The notes beneath the pieces are model-generated. The model had not been told where the DNA came from and made no database searches. It saw only the letters and a list, made by a program, of their open reading frames with translations. Positions 9,931-24,050 of a stretch of DNA of 64,000 nt are shown here, piece after piece (within the stretch, counting starts at the first letter, position 1; each line of letters begins with the position of its first letter). Origin of the DNA: Serinus canaria (Eukaryota > Chordata > Aves > Passeriformes > Fringillidae); assembly GCF_022539315.1 (NCBI RefSeq), contig NC_066315.1, forward strand, positions 93,531,990 to 93,595,989. Reading direction: 5' to 3'. Made by a program: the position numbers and the translations under genes.

Positions 9931-12900
9931 AATATTTGTGGCATTTATTCATAATTATATATTTCTTGCTGACTAGCTCTTTTTCAGATATTCTGTTTTT
10001 CGGAGTTATTTGACTGATCATTCTTGAAGGGACTTCCCATAATCAGGCTGCTACTTCTACTTTTACCAAATACTCCTTCTTCAGAAGCCCTCTTACAAGC
10101 AAGCAGCAGGACCATTTTAAATCCATAGTCACAATACCTGACACACATACTGATGCTCCGCCATAGATTTTCCAGTGGATGCAGTTAAAGGGTTTTGTAA
10201 AGTTTCAAAAATTCTTCCTCACCTAGTGAATATTATTAATGGTACATACAGTGGGAATTCCAGCTAGAAGCATAATATTTTCCAGAACAATAAAATACTT
10301 GAAACTGCTTGCTCTACATCTTTTTTTCCATAGCAAACTTTTAAGATCATAAAGGCCAATTTTGCCACATCTTTTAAAATTACATTCATTTGTATTCAGT
10401 TGAAGAGATGGAAATTTCCTGAGATCATATGCCTCATAATAAACATAATGATAGACTGATAATGACTAGGACTTGAAGGAAAAAATCCAGGATAAACTTA
10501 ATTTTAGGGCATTATTCAGGACTGACTGTACACACCATTTTTGATTGTAACACAGGAAAACATATTTTATTCAGTAGTGCAGACAAAAAATATTTTTAAT
10601 TTTGATTTGGTGCATTCTTAATGCAAATTATTAGTACATGTATCATTAGCATCATAAAGAATTTTGTAAAATGGAGAACTGTCACTTTCTTGGGCCATGC
10701 CTGACTATTAAGTTTAGTCTCACTTTGATTTTGGGTAAAGGTGGAATGGATTGAGTTTTTGTGACCATTTTTCTCAGTTACTCAAGGTTAGCATTAATCC
10801 ACCATGATTTTTGTTTTAAGTAAGATCTGCTGTTAGAAACATATATCCTCTTTCATCTCTGATAATAAAACTTTTGTGTTGTGTTTGACTTTTGCATAAT
10901 TTGAAAGGTATATTGGGCTTCCAGCTGACTGCTAGAAGGATGTGAACACTCAAGTACCATACAGAGCATTCAAAGTTCTCAGCATTTTATTCCTAGGCAT
11001 GTGTGATATCTTTCCTTGTTCAGGGATAAAGTGAAGTCCTTGGTCATTAAATGCATTTTAAAAAACAAGGTTGTTTGAGACGTACTGTGGCAAAATAAAA
11101 AAAACCAAAAAAACAATTGGTTACCTCTGTGATATGTACAGAAGAGTTGCATGAGTAAGAATTTTTTCAAATCAAATTGCTGCAGTCAAATGCCAAAACC
11201 ATCCAAGTGGCCCAACTTTCAGATGTGTTGATCACTGTCAGTTCAATAGATCTGCTGAGGCAGTGAATTCAATATGTTTTTGTCATAGAAAATTTCTCCT
11301 GTAACTGGATTCTGTTTGGACATACGTTCTACTTTCTTTTTAATTTGTTACTTCATCTATAACATTGCATAATGCAACTGCCCCAGGCTTCTTCACTGAT
11401 CAAAATAGGAGAAGAGAGGGACCTTTGGGGGTTCACACATATGTATATATTTAGAAATGACATGTTGTTCATTTTAGTTTTGGCTTCAGATTGTTGTTCA
11501 GCACTTTCATACTGATCACAGCATTATGCATTTGTTGTATGCATAACTTGGATAGCCAATGTACAAATTTCGTAGCCTTTCTGGTGTTTAGGTTAGGCTG
11601 TGGTCATTTGGCTTGTCTTTTTCATCAAATGTTTATGTTAAGCTGAAGGGTTGGCTCAGGGTCAGCATGATAACTCTTCCATGAATGAATATGGAATGAA
11701 GAAGTAATTTTTGTTTATAAAGGTACAACTTCTATGCTTCAAATTGCTGAAAGAGAGCATTATCAATGGAGAGAGGGTGAAAAGTATTTCTTAAACGTGC
11801 AGATAAGGCCTTTTTGATGAGTTTCATTATAAATTTTGTCTTGCAGCAGGGGGAAAAAGCCCAACTTCTCTTTAAAAGTACATTCTGCAAACTTAGAGCT
11901 GTGGGAGCAGGGCTGCCTTTGAATAAGTAAGCTATGATGGATTTAAATAATGTTTAAATATTAGATGCCTAGGAAAATGTATATGGCATGCACACACTGA
12001 GAGGTTTAAATGATGATAGGACATTGAACATACAAGGAAAAGAAATACTGTAGAGTCACAGCAAGGGATTAATAACAATACACTTAATATGCTTGCAAAA
12101 AAGGTGTATTAAAAGCTGTGTGCACAGTGGGGACTTAAATGATTAAAAATAATAATACATTTGCCTTGGAAGTACTAAGTATACTATATGTAGAGAGCAG
12201 GGATTTAAATAATAATACTATTAATAATAACAGCTCATTGAGATGTGGTTGCTAGCACTACATCCTAATTTTACCTTTCTAAATGAATTTGCTACAGAGG
12301 AATCTGGCATTGTTTGCTGAGGCTAATAACTGAATTTCCCTTCCCTACACACATATGCTTCCATGAAAAAACAACAAAGAACTAGATGAAGAGCTGGCTT
12401 TTTTCCTGAGTCTGTCACATGTGTGCATACGCACGCGCACACGGACACACACGTACTCACTCGCTCTCTCCCAGCTTGCAACCCTCAGCACATTTTACAG
12501 ATATGCTTCCTACTTAATTGCTGTGCTGGATTCTCCTAATACCTTTTTGAATCAAGTTGGGTTTCTACCAAGCAGTAGTTTGCTGTATGTTTGTATGCGT
12601 GCAAATGTGTGTAATGTATATGCACATAAAGTGTATATTTAGTAAGTGGATATGAATAATTGCTGTGTCATGTAAATACAGATAATTGCAATCTCTCAAG
12701 GAAAAGTTTGCAGTAGTGTTTGCAGATATTATATATATTCCTACTTCTGTCTGAGGAGTAAAGAAATTTCTCTGCTGAATAGCTGTTAGTATCTATTTTA
12801 CAAGATTTACTCATTTTCAGGTACCTAATGTAGCTGCTAGCATGCATGCACGACAATACAATTTATATGGTAAATGGAACCAAATAATGGCTTCACTGAA

Positions 12901-15900
12901 TGTTATGGCTGCACTGAAGGGAAATGTCACGGTAAATAGCTGCCAAATTATGGATCATGCCGAAGTGTCACAACTGCACTAAAGACAAATAGCACTAGAG
13001 GCTATTGCCACTGTGACGCTTTTGAGTTATGAAGAAGAGGAGCAGCCTGATGTGAGCCTCTTTGTGTCCTCATTATAGCAAAGGGTTACTGGTGCAGTGT
13101 ACAAGAAAACCTAGTCCTACGTGGTGGCTAGTTATTAATCTGTTCTTTTCGAATTTAACAGCTGTGGCAAACCAGAAAATCTTTTCCTTGCTTTATGAAT
13201 ACATATAAACACATACAAACAAAGAAAAACCTGCAGGTTTTATGAATGTAAATGTGTACGGGAAATGACTAGTAATGGAAAAATGTTGTAATAAAATAAT
13301 CTAATCAAAGAATATTATTAAATTTAATATCATATGTGTCTGAAAGCTTTAGTTGCTTCTTATGCAGATAGATGTGTGAAATATAAGCAATAATGCACTT
13401 TCTCTCTTTGTAAAGACTTGAGTAGTAAGGACATTACCAACTAAATTGCTTCTTCTAAACTGAAGTGTGTCCCGGTTTCTTTCATTTTAATGGGAGGGTA
13501 ATAAAGATGAAAGACTAACATTTTAACTGATGGATCCCTTAAGCTACAGAATAGAAATTTATTATGTTTTGAGGGAATATGCTAAATGCTGAAATGTGGA
13601 AAGAAGCGGGGAAATCCCAGGTAAAATAAAAGCAATGTAACCTCTTTTTTCATTGTTATTATTATGACATACTTTTATGAATGGAAAACTACATACTGCT
13701 CTTAAGCTGAGAAAACAACACTGATCTTTCTTTTGAGAAAAAAAAATGGGGGGAGTTACTTGGAAAAAAAAAAAATTGCAAATGGAGGGACATCACTCAG
13801 CAAGTGGTCGCTTCTCTCTACGATCACTTTTCAAATCCTGCCTGCAGTGTTCAGGGAAGTGAGTTCGATGCTCTGCACACTATTGTACACACCACAAACG
13901 TACCATCCATAACACAGCACAATTGTCAGTTGCTGTTTTACAGAGGGGCCAGGGCTGAACAATCATGGTGGATAAATTACTTTTCTATTCTACAGCAAGT
14001 GGCTTTCCTACCATGTGAAGCTTAAGGTCATTGGCAGGGCAGCGAGGGAGAAGCTTATATATTAGTTAAAACTAATGCACTAATAGTGTTCAGATAGAGG
14101 AACTAAACCAATTAATTAAAGCTAGGTTTGTTCTTCGAGACGGGGGGGATGACTTGGGGAGTTATTGTACCAAGAGACCCGCATGTATATGTATATGTAT
14201 GTGCATATGTACGTGTATGTAATTTGCTTTCTTACTACACCACTTCTTGCTGCAATATTCCTGTAGATAACTTGGGGTTTTTTCTTTTGTTCTTTAACAT
14301 CTGCATTAAAACCTTCATAATTCATGACTGAAGAAATTCAGATTTCAGAAATAAGAAAATATTCTTCAAAGATTTTAAAACTTTAGTAATAGAATCTGCT
14401 TACAATTTTTGCAGTGTAGTCTAATGGGGGAGGGGAAGAAAAACCTGTCAAAAATTAGGTAGAAGATCCTTGAATGGCAATTAGCGTGCCCAGAATTTAT
14501 TTTATGTGCAATGCAGTTGCAAGTAGCTGCTTCTTATTAAATGAAAATCCTGTATTATGTACTTCAGGAACATTCCGACTAATGAGTATGTAATGTCCTT
14601 AGTGTAACACAGAACTTCTTTTTGTGTTCACAACCACAAAATGCTGGAGACTTGACAAATGATATCATTTAAGACAGATGCCTGCCTTAGGGACCTGTTT
14701 TTTGGCTTCCTGTTTCTGGTTTTTATTTCAATAACATTTGTAATTGCCATAGGATCTGTACCTGCGTAGTGTTTTAACTCCTTCACATATGCCCCAATGC
14801 ATTAACTCCTTGGGTAGGTACCCGGGAATATTTTTTTTCTTTTTCCCTTTTCCTCCCCAGCTGGCGTGTTCTTCCTGCCTCTCACAGGCACAGCTACACA
14901 CATAAATAAAAGCTGGATCTTATTAGACCAGATGAAATGGTAATGTCAAAGGGGGTAAACACTTACTGCACTTGCTGTGTTTTACTAGTGCAGAAGTACA
15001 TCTAGACCAGGCCCAAGGCAAAACCTGAGAAACTGTGAGGTACAGCCTGCTGGTTCTCAGTGAGAGACAGCACAGTTCTGTAGGCCATGTGTACATGGCC
15101 TGGGCATACAATATCTTGATCTCAGTTCTACTTTTCGATGTATATTTCCCCATTAAACTCACATTCTTTACTCAGGTTATAGGGCAGGAGAATTTTTGAC
15201 ATCACTTCAGTTGATGCTGTGTATAAGGGGCATTTTGGTAGTGCTGGTTCAACACAAGTTGTTGTGCCTCCAGCAGAGCCTGCTTCATGTAAAGCCCTTA
15301 TCACAGGACAAGAGCAGTTTTCAGCTCCCCAGGCACTCAGCATGGATCCTGGCAGACTGCAAGAAACTTTCCCACAATCTGTAATGGCCCAGAGGTTTTG
15401 GTGGTGGTTTATAGCATGTTCTTTCTCTCTTTTTTGTAGGTCTTACAAAAAAAAAAAAAAATGGGCTGTGTACAAGAAGCTTGCTTGAGTCTTTGTATGG
15501 GAATTTTTACTGAGCCACTTCACTGAATACTGCAGGGTGCAGGAATAACAAAAAAGGCTTAGAAAGAGCATGGGCTCTTGACACCTATTCTGCAGGTGAG
15601 ACTTTTCTACTTGTCATAAGCAATTTACCTCTCTGAGACTTGCAGTGTTTTCTGATGTCATTTTGAAGCAAAAATTCTGCATTCAAGCCTTCTGTCATAG
15701 GACATGCAGACTCATTGCACCTGTACTCTTAAGACAAGTTTATCCCATGAAGTTCTGAACAACTGTATCTTTCTTCAGAACTGGAGCTGATGACTCTAAA
15801 ACCCTCAAGAAATGTCTGTTTACTGCAAGACCAGACAGCACATCATAAAAACCTACCTTCCAGGCTTTCTGTAAGAGAAGGAGGGGGAAGTCTTTATCTT

Positions 15901-18900
15901 CTGTCACAAGAGGGAGGTCAAAAGGACCAAGCAAGTGCCAGACCAAGTCACTTCTGCTGTTCTAGGGTTCATTTTCAGAGAAAGTAGGCAGGCACACAAA
16001 TCTCATTATGCGTTACGAGTATCTGTGCAAAGGCTTCTTGTGCGCTGTCTTAAAACCATACCCCTAAGGGACTCATTCACAAAGGGATAGAAGGAAAGGA
16101 AATTTGTATATTTTCTGGAAGCAGTAAGACATGACATGCAGCATGGTTCTGGCTGATTACAGCATGCCTCAGGTGAGCTGGGAGGCACGAGGCTGCCAGC
16201 CAAGTGATTTCAACCACCCAAGAAAGAGAACTCCACAGAAATGCATTGTGTGGCATGTCTGATTGCTGCAAAGAAAAACACTCCAACTTCATTCACATTG
16301 GCATGGCATTATTGGCATGACTGTTCCTGGCAGCGTATTGGAAAGTTTTATTTGCATCCAGAGTTTTGAAGGCCATTTCATAACATTAAACAAGGATAAT
16401 GCTGAAAATGCCTAGCTTATTTGCCCTTTGACACCTGTGTGTAATCCCTCATTGAAGCCCTAATGAGGGGTTCTCCTTGGGTTGTGTTTCTTCCAAAATA
16501 ACCCCTGCATACAAGTAGCATAAGGTACCTTTCCTCCCTGCATAGGGTGTGGCAAGAGTAGCCAGATGAAAGTGGATAAAATACGTTATTTTTTTCTGTA
16601 TCCTCAGTAATCAAGGTGCAGAGTCAGTTACTGGATCATTTGACTTCTTACTGAGCTGGGAAACCTCAACCTGCTATCACGAGTGCCTACAAATAAGAGA
16701 GATATTGAGTCGGTTTCCTCTCCTGGGAATGTAAATGAGGAACAAGAATAACGCTCTTGAAACAGTGTAAAAACAGCCTCTGAGGAGAACCTGGCTCTTG
16801 TTTCTGTGTGTGTGTGTTCATGCTGCTGGAAAAAACAGCTTTAATGCACAGACCTGCCTAACCTCAAGTTGTAGTGAAATTTCTCAGGGCCTCCAGAAAA
16901 CTCCCAAAGTCTTGGGAAATTCAGTTCAGTCAATGCAGAAATTCAGTGTTTGCAGTCAATGTTGTTGTAAGAGCTATGGTGGCAATGGCAGCAGCTTTGC
17001 AAGCTCTGAGCTCTTAGTTGATGGGCTGTGGCAAAGCAAACCTTGCTCTGGAGGAACTGCTAAAAAGACAACCCTGCAGTTCCCAGGTATTCTCTAAATG
17101 AATTGGACTGTGAAGGACAGATTATTGTCCATCCTAGTTAAAAAAAAAAACAGCTTTTCCCCTCACTCCTGTAAGTAACATTCTTGACTTTCTTGATAGC
17201 TCTGTTTTGCATCCCTTCTCCCTCTTCCTCTCTGCTTCCCTCCCTACTCCCAACAAAAAATAAAGGGTGAAAATAATAGAGAGGGAGGCTGCTGGAAGTG
17301 TTTCAGGCTTTTCTCTCCCTTTTCAGTGAGAGGTAGGTCAAGTTGTCTTGTAATATATGTAAACCTGAGAAAGCACAGAGTTTTGCCTATATGCTCTGCA
17401 ACAAAATTTAAGTAGATTTATGGCAAATATATACATTTTACATTTTCCACAGAAAAAGACAATTTTTCTTTACAAAATGTGAGATCTTTTCTAGCTACAC
17501 GAGGGGAAAAAAAAAACAAACTACCCACAAAGGTGCTTTTCTACCTCTTTTCCACCTGTGTGATTTAATTTGCAGTGTCTCTCATTCTGTTAATGTGATG
17601 AAGCAACTTCTTTGGCATTTCTTCCTTTCTTGTTTGTGAAAAGATTCAATGTTCAGCAGTCACAAAATGCACATCATGGTGCAAAGAGGAAAGAGCCAAA
17701 TATTCGTCCTTTTCCACAAACTTGAAATTGTAGCAAAACAAAACATTTCAGCATTGGGACACATGGTATGAAGTAGAACACTGTAAGATGAGTGATATGC
17801 TCATACTCATAAAAGATGCTGTAGAGATGAGGCTTGTATCTAGCAGGGGCAAAAAAAAAAAAGGATGTTGATAGTGGTGACTGGAGAAAAGCCAAAGTCT
17901 GTGCTTCACCTGAGATGAATTCAGGCTTTCCCCCCCCCCCCCCATGTAAATCAGATGCAGTCCTAAATCTAATAGAAGTGCTTCACAAATATACTGCAGT
18001 GAGCACTAATGCCAGTGTCCTTGCTTTCTAGATTATTTTCTTCCATCTTCCTGGCATTATGTCGCATTTTCAACTAATTACAGACAATGTAAGGTGGGAA
18101 GGTGAAAGCAATTATTTCTTTGCTTCCAGAAATACTCAGAACTTTACCAGTCATATATAAATGGCAACAGTTCCTTTTAATATTTTCAGTAAACAAAATG
18201 TTGATAGTGCCTTCAAGATGTCTGGAGGGGAATGGTCACTCAGACTTAGATTTTTTTGGTGCTTCTCATCATAATTTTGCCAGAGTACAACTGACATCCA
18301 TGCTTATCCAAATGATGGAAAACTTTCTTGGTCCTTAAAAACTAGCTGTACTATACCAGAGAGAATACAGAGAATGGTGCTGTTCCAGTGCTTTTCTATC
18401 TGCCACACTGTAAGTGGAAAGGTTGAGCAGCTCCCAGTCCTGACACTTGCACATCAGGCAATATGAATGAAGCTCTGAAGACAAGCACATTTGCTCTTAG
18501 AGCCTGTATCACTCCAAAAAGATACTGTTTCAGAGTGTTGTGGGTGACTTAATCTCTTTGTTCAGTGCTGTATTTAAAAAAAACCACCAACCCCAACAGT
18601 CCTATTCTCTGTCCCAGGGTTGCCCTGGTTCTGTGCCTGGCAGGCTGGCTTTGCTCTGAAGCGTACCAGCTCTCCATACCTTGTATATTTTAATGCCGAC
18701 ACTGATCTTCAATCAGCCTTGCTCTGGCCTTCCAGTGAAAATATGCCAAAATGTCATAGGTTTCCAAATGAAATGCAAATACTGAACTTTCTGAAATTTG
18801 CTGATAGTATTTTACTCCTTTACTGCATCTGAGCTGTACCAACGAGGCACATCGGAAACAAGGCTTTAAGATTCCTGACAGCAAAGGTCTTTGCACTTGC

Positions 18901-18920
18901 CACTCCACAGGTGTCTCAGT
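9931..18920. other. Intergenic, no gene recognised
   Basis: AT-rich DNA without a credible coding exon. It contains a perfect octamer ATGCAAAT at 10621-10628 beside an AATTATTA word, a short TATG-type simple repeat at about 14182-14222, and AT-rich enhancer-like sequence at 13240-13420. A possible MIR fragment lies near 15610-15650. Further AATAAA words (for example near 10290, 10440, 10865) follow PTGR3 but lack other poly(A)-site features. Confidence 0.6.
15608..15655 (+). mobile_element. Possible MIR/CORE-SINE relic
   Basis: GCAATTTACCTCTCTGAGAC followed by a T-rich stretch resembles the 3' half of MIR, where a TTGGGCAAGT segment precedes ACCTCTCTGAGCCTCAGTTT. The copy is short and diverged. 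Confidence 0.3.
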
Positions 18921-18924
18921 TGGA

Positions 18925-18988
18925 TGGTCTGTGGCACTTGGATGATCTTAAAGGTCTTTTCCATCCTAAATGATTCAGTAGTTCTACC
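18925..18988 (+). mobile_element. CR1 LINE 3'-end fragment
   Basis: GATGATCTTAAAGGTCTTTT followed by CCATCCTAAATGATTCAGTA closely follows the conserved CR1 3' terminus (a GATCTTAAAGGTCTTTTCCAACC-type block, then an ATGATTCTRTG-type tail). It is severely 5'-truncated, as is usual for CR1. Confidence 0.7.
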
Positions 18989-20654
18989 TCCCATTAAGAC
19001 TATGAGTTTTCCGTTTGCTTGCTCACTCAGCACAATGAAAAAAAGCAGTGAAATACTCGAAGTCAGGTCAGACTACCTTTTGTCATATGTAACTGTTATT
19101 ACACAGATGTCACAGCAGCAGGTGCAAAATAAATACCTGGGTAATGGAAACCATTTGCTTTGCCTTTAGCCACAGGCATCAGGTCTGATTTACTTGTAGC
19201 TGGCAGCTAAGAGAGCAAGGGAGAGCCAGGTCCCTATAGCCAGGCACACTTTTACTTGCTCAGAGATGGGAAAAGATAGCCACAGTGGAAGCTGCTCCAG
19301 AGGAGATCATCCTATTTTTCACCCATGCCCCCTTCCTCATGTTCCCCTACTGTTCTGCCAGAGCAGGGAGATTTAGCTGAGCCTTGAATCCACACTTACA
19401 CACTGCCCTTTCATCATTTGGACCTTGGTGGATGTACACAATCTGGAGCAGTCTTTGCTCAAGGCAAACAAAGTAAAGGAGGAGAGTGACATTTCAGTCT
19501 TTCATTGCAGAGTCATTCAGGTCACTCACTGAAATTATAGACACCAGCTCCAGCAATGTTAACAGCCAACTTTAGATTATTAACCATCCTTTTGATAGCA
19601 GTACCTTCATGGTGCCAGTGCACAGAGAATTCCTCCAAATTACAGGGTGTCCTAACACAGCCAGTCAAACCACATGGACCTGTAGGTGCAGTAAGCAGTG
19701 TAATTAAACCTGTTTTCTCATTTGTACTTTCCTAGCAGCGCTCAAAATACACTCTCAACCACTGGATGCTGCTCCTTGCATCAGGCTATGAAAAGAGATA
19801 AGAGTGAAAGGTGCCTTAACAATAGCTCATTAAGAAGACATCAAACATTTTCTTTTATTGCATTATTTATGTTTTGGGTGATAATACAACACTATTTCCA
19901 GGGCAAAGTGCACTCAAGAATCATATTGGCCTGTAGGTGGTTTCATTTGATTAGGTTTAAAGGGGGAAAAGCTACAGCAATTTCTTTTACCTGCTGTTAT
20001 CCTGAAACACCTGAGCTTTTTCTTACCCTCATCAGGCCATATATTGTCAATACATTTGAGATCCACCAAACTTCTTTATCCCTTTCAAATGCTTCTGGGA
20101 GAGGCAGTGACTTTATTTTTATCCCTTAAGGCTCTAGAAATTCTTCACTGCAACAATCACTGGCATGCCTGGTAGGCTCCATTTTTTAATATAATGACTT
20201 TCTGCATACAAGCAAACAAACATGAAGAGGACCTAAACATTTAGATCATAAAACTGATTTCACACAAAGAAGTCCATGTTAAAAAAAAACACAACAAAAA
20301 TAAGAATAATACAGATTATGCTCATGAAAATATATTTTCATATCTTTAATTGCATCTTATAGTTAGTCAAACACTCTGTTAATTACAGTCTTACCTCATA
20401 TTTTTTCTTTATTCTCTTACAGAGCCATTTTCACTGTCTAATGCTGCTCTGCTGTACATTTTGGTACGTAGGTACAGATCCAAGAATAAATTTTGGCCCT
20501 GACCATGGAATATTTACTCAATCTGAAATGTAAGTAAAAGAAATTAAACTGATAAACAGAAACAATAAAAGCTGGGAATTCCTTACTTATTACAATGCAA
20601 CTTCAGTCTCTGACTCTTACTGTTACTTTTCTGCCATAAACAATATTAATAATT

Positions 20655-20775
20655 ATTTAAAAAAAAACTCAAACCCCAACAACAAAACAAAACAAAAAGA
20701 ACAACAACAACAAAAACAAAAAACCCAAACCAAAGCAAAAAAAAAAAAAAAAAAAAACAAAAAACAAAACCCACA
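20655..20775 (+). repeat. A-rich low-complexity tract
   Basis: About 120 bases built of A runs interrupted by C or CC, with an A run of about 20 near its right end. It has no recognisable element body next to it. Translations of this stretch are meaningless homopolymers. Confidence 0.8.
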
Positions 20776-23700
20776 CAAATCTGGGAGGTGCAGAAGAGAT
20801 AGAAACTATCAGATATCCCAAAGAGAACATGAGAGAATTTATGTTGAAAATGGAGGCTATGGCATAGAGTGTATACCAGGTCTGCTCCTTGTTATGGAGA
20901 GGGACTCTAACAGAGTTCACAGGGTGTGAATGGATCCCCATGCCTGTGTGTATGAATTAGTTAAGAAACCAGACAAGCAACTAGAAAGAACTGTTCCTCA
21001 TACTCCTTTAATCCCTGAAGGTGTCCACTAAATATTTTTACTGTGAAGAAGAATGGCATCTTAATACTGAGAAAGCACTGCTTAAGTTATTAATATAAAA
21101 TACAAATACCTTCAGTGTCTGAAAGAGTCTTGTAGCTAAAAAAAACCCCAAACCACAAAACTAAAAAAAACATGGGCAAAAGATTTCTGATTTTCAAAGT
21201 AATAGAATTAGTTTGCCTGTGTATACTATTCACTGCCTTTCTGAATTACAGATCACTGAGATCTCCATCCAGAAATGCAATGTACTGGTATTCATCTTCT
21301 CGATGATATATACTCAGAGGGCTATTTCTCTAATTGATGGCTTCATCATTCAATTCAAGATGCATAAGGATAGCTATTGTTATCTAACACTATCATATGT
21401 TCCTATTGTTCCACACTTCTCTCCTTGTCAATAGCATCCAAGATATCCTATCTAAATCTTCAAGATAGCAAAAGAAAGGTGCATTATTTGTTGACTCCAC
21501 ACATCGCATTATTAAGCATTTGTGAACAACCTGCACATCTCCCCACTGACATCTCTAAGTATTCAATTAAAATTGGATGAGAGAGGACACCAATACAAAT
21601 AAATACTCAGTTATATGAAGGCTTTGCATTGAATTCTTAAATTATTCTAATACGGAATACGGGTGCTTGCTAGCAGGCACTCAGTTGAAAGCAGGACAGT
21701 GATGCAAGTGTGAGAATGAATGGTGTATGAAAGGGAGAAAGGCAGATTGCTTTATGGTGGAGTCATGACAGAGGTTTGACAGGAAATGCTTCTCCCAATA
21801 CAGCTAAGCAGGGAAGGAGAACCCTATTATATGGATGAGCAGGACCAGCAGTGGCATCTTGTCATTCTAACTTGTATAAGTAAGCAAGCTTAATTGCTCC
21901 TTGTCTTTTCAAGATGACTTTCCACCAACAATCTCATTATCACACACATATGTTTATTGCACATTTTTGAGTCCCTTCATGCAGACCTGAATGCAGTGAG
22001 GAGAGCAGCAATATTATGTTATCCAGTAACACTGTTTTCCCTTTTTTTCCTTTTAACCAGGCGGACGTGACCTGCCTTCTCCTCCTGCAACTAACAGGGC
22101 GACCAGAGGCAGTGGAATGTACACCAGGAAAGAATAGAACCAGAGGGAAAGCAAGCTGTCAAGAGAACAGTGTACTGAAGAGGAAAAATGTAAAACATGA
22201 CTTCTATTTACTGTGATTAATATGTAAAGTTAACATGTTTGTCATGGAATATATTAATATGTATGTTTTCCCATTATGTAGATCTTTTCTTATATTGCTT
22301 ATTAGAAAGGGATACAATCACAATGATGGGGCAAGAATGCCACTTAAAAATTAGGTGATGCCCAGTCAACATAATATAACCACTACAGTGTCATTTCTGA
22401 TTTAGATGTGGTAGATCAGTATAATTGCCTCTGGGAAGAAATTAAAATGGCTGTTAATGATAAATAAAATGACAAGAATGAGGATCCTCCTTCACATATA
22501 ATTCCAAGCAAAATACAGCTGCTGAATTCCTTGAGCACTTGGTGCTATTCATTGATAAAGAGGAAACAAGCCAGTTTTGTGCAGCTTCATGGACATAAGA
22601 GCTGCCCTGTCCTTTCCCAAGGCCAAATGTAGACACCATAGGTCTAAAAAGATTTCACCCCCTATTTCCACTCAGGGGAGGTGTAGTAGTGAAGCTCCTA
22701 TGAAGTGACTATTAACACCATTCCAGCAGAAAGCACTGTACATAACAAACTGAAGGTTAAGGAAAAAGAGGCTAGAGGCAGGGAGACAACAGTGCATGTG
22801 GATACTTTACAAAACCTCCAAATATTCCTGCCTTGTCTCCATCACCATAGGCAGCCGTAGTTCACAGATCAAAAGACCTTCATACATTTGTTTTCTATCA
22901 TAAGTGTGTCAAGAATGAGGTACACAAAGCATCATTCACTCACTGCACATGGCTTGTTAGCCTAGTCGAGAGCATCTTTCAACTCATTCACACATTAAAA
23001 GCCAGGAAATCAACATTTGATTACTAGTTCTAGCATTAAGATCAAAGACCATATCTTCCCATCTGCGAAAAGCAGGAGCCAAATTGCTTTCTCCTCTTTC
23101 TGCATTTACAGAAGAATTGAGGAGTCAAAACACAAAATCAATGTTGTACTCCACATCCCTTGAATAACACAGTTCCAGCCTGTAAAAACACAAAGCAGCC
23201 ACTATAACTTCCACACATTTTCTTGGAAAGAAGTATAAGCAAATCTGTAGTCACATCTTCACAGGACTCCCAGCAGTCTGCAGTTATCCAAAGCCCAGAG
23301 TGGCTTGATCCACAGGTGTTATCCTAGTGTATAAAATTACAACACCTCTTAAGAGGGAAAATACCATGTGCCTGCCATTTACTCTTCTCTTGATATCTTC
23401 AAAATCAGATGGTGGTGTAAGGGTTAGATTAAATGAAAGCACTAACTTAAAATCACCAAAACTAAACTGAAACAGGTGGGGTAAGTCAATGTTATTCCAT
23501 TGTCATAGTTAGGTTTTTACTTACCTGTTGGTCAAAGAAGCTTGAAAATATACATAAATCAAAATCAGCCTTAACCTGAAGAATAATATGTCCACTTTCA
23601 GGTGAAACTTATTTGTTGGTTCAGTTGTAGACAATGGAAAATCTTCTGCAGGGGATTTACTCTTAGGCACATGTAGCCAAACCATAGCAGGGGCAGTGAA

Positions 23701-23879
23701 AGAAGAGAGGGTAAAATAATGAATAATGTTTAACATGCTTTCTAAAATATAGCAAATTAACACAGAAAAGACTCTAGTGAAACAGCTGAACCACTGACCT
23801 AGCGTTTTGAGATATGCAGGATATTTTTTTTTTTTTGATGGTGGTGGTCTGTTTTACTACACAGCATGTGAAAGAAGTG

Positions 23880-24050
23880 CAGAGCTTAGCCAGCCCCCAG
23901 CTAATTGCTTTGGCTCTTTTGCATGAAGATCATTTGCTGACAAATTGTTACAGACACATTAAGGCACAAGTTTTTATAGGATGCCTGGTGTTCTTTATAA
24001 TGCAATTAGCGTTATTTAGTATACATGTTTTCTTGTGCATTGTTGTTCTT
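23880..24050. promoter_or_regulatory. Candidate conserved non-coding enhancer
   Basis: Unique sequence with several homeodomain words (CTAATTGC near 23901, GCAATTAGC at 24002-24010), a CDX/HOX-like TTTTTATAGG near 23971 and a SOX-like AATTGTTA near 23943. The motif density and lack of repeat character resemble vertebrate developmental enhancers. Conservation was not tested. Confidence 0.35.

Noticed and set aside
14122..14331. Open frames through the TATG/TATAC-type repeat near 14182-14222
   Set aside because: Low-complexity translation of a simple repeat on both strands.
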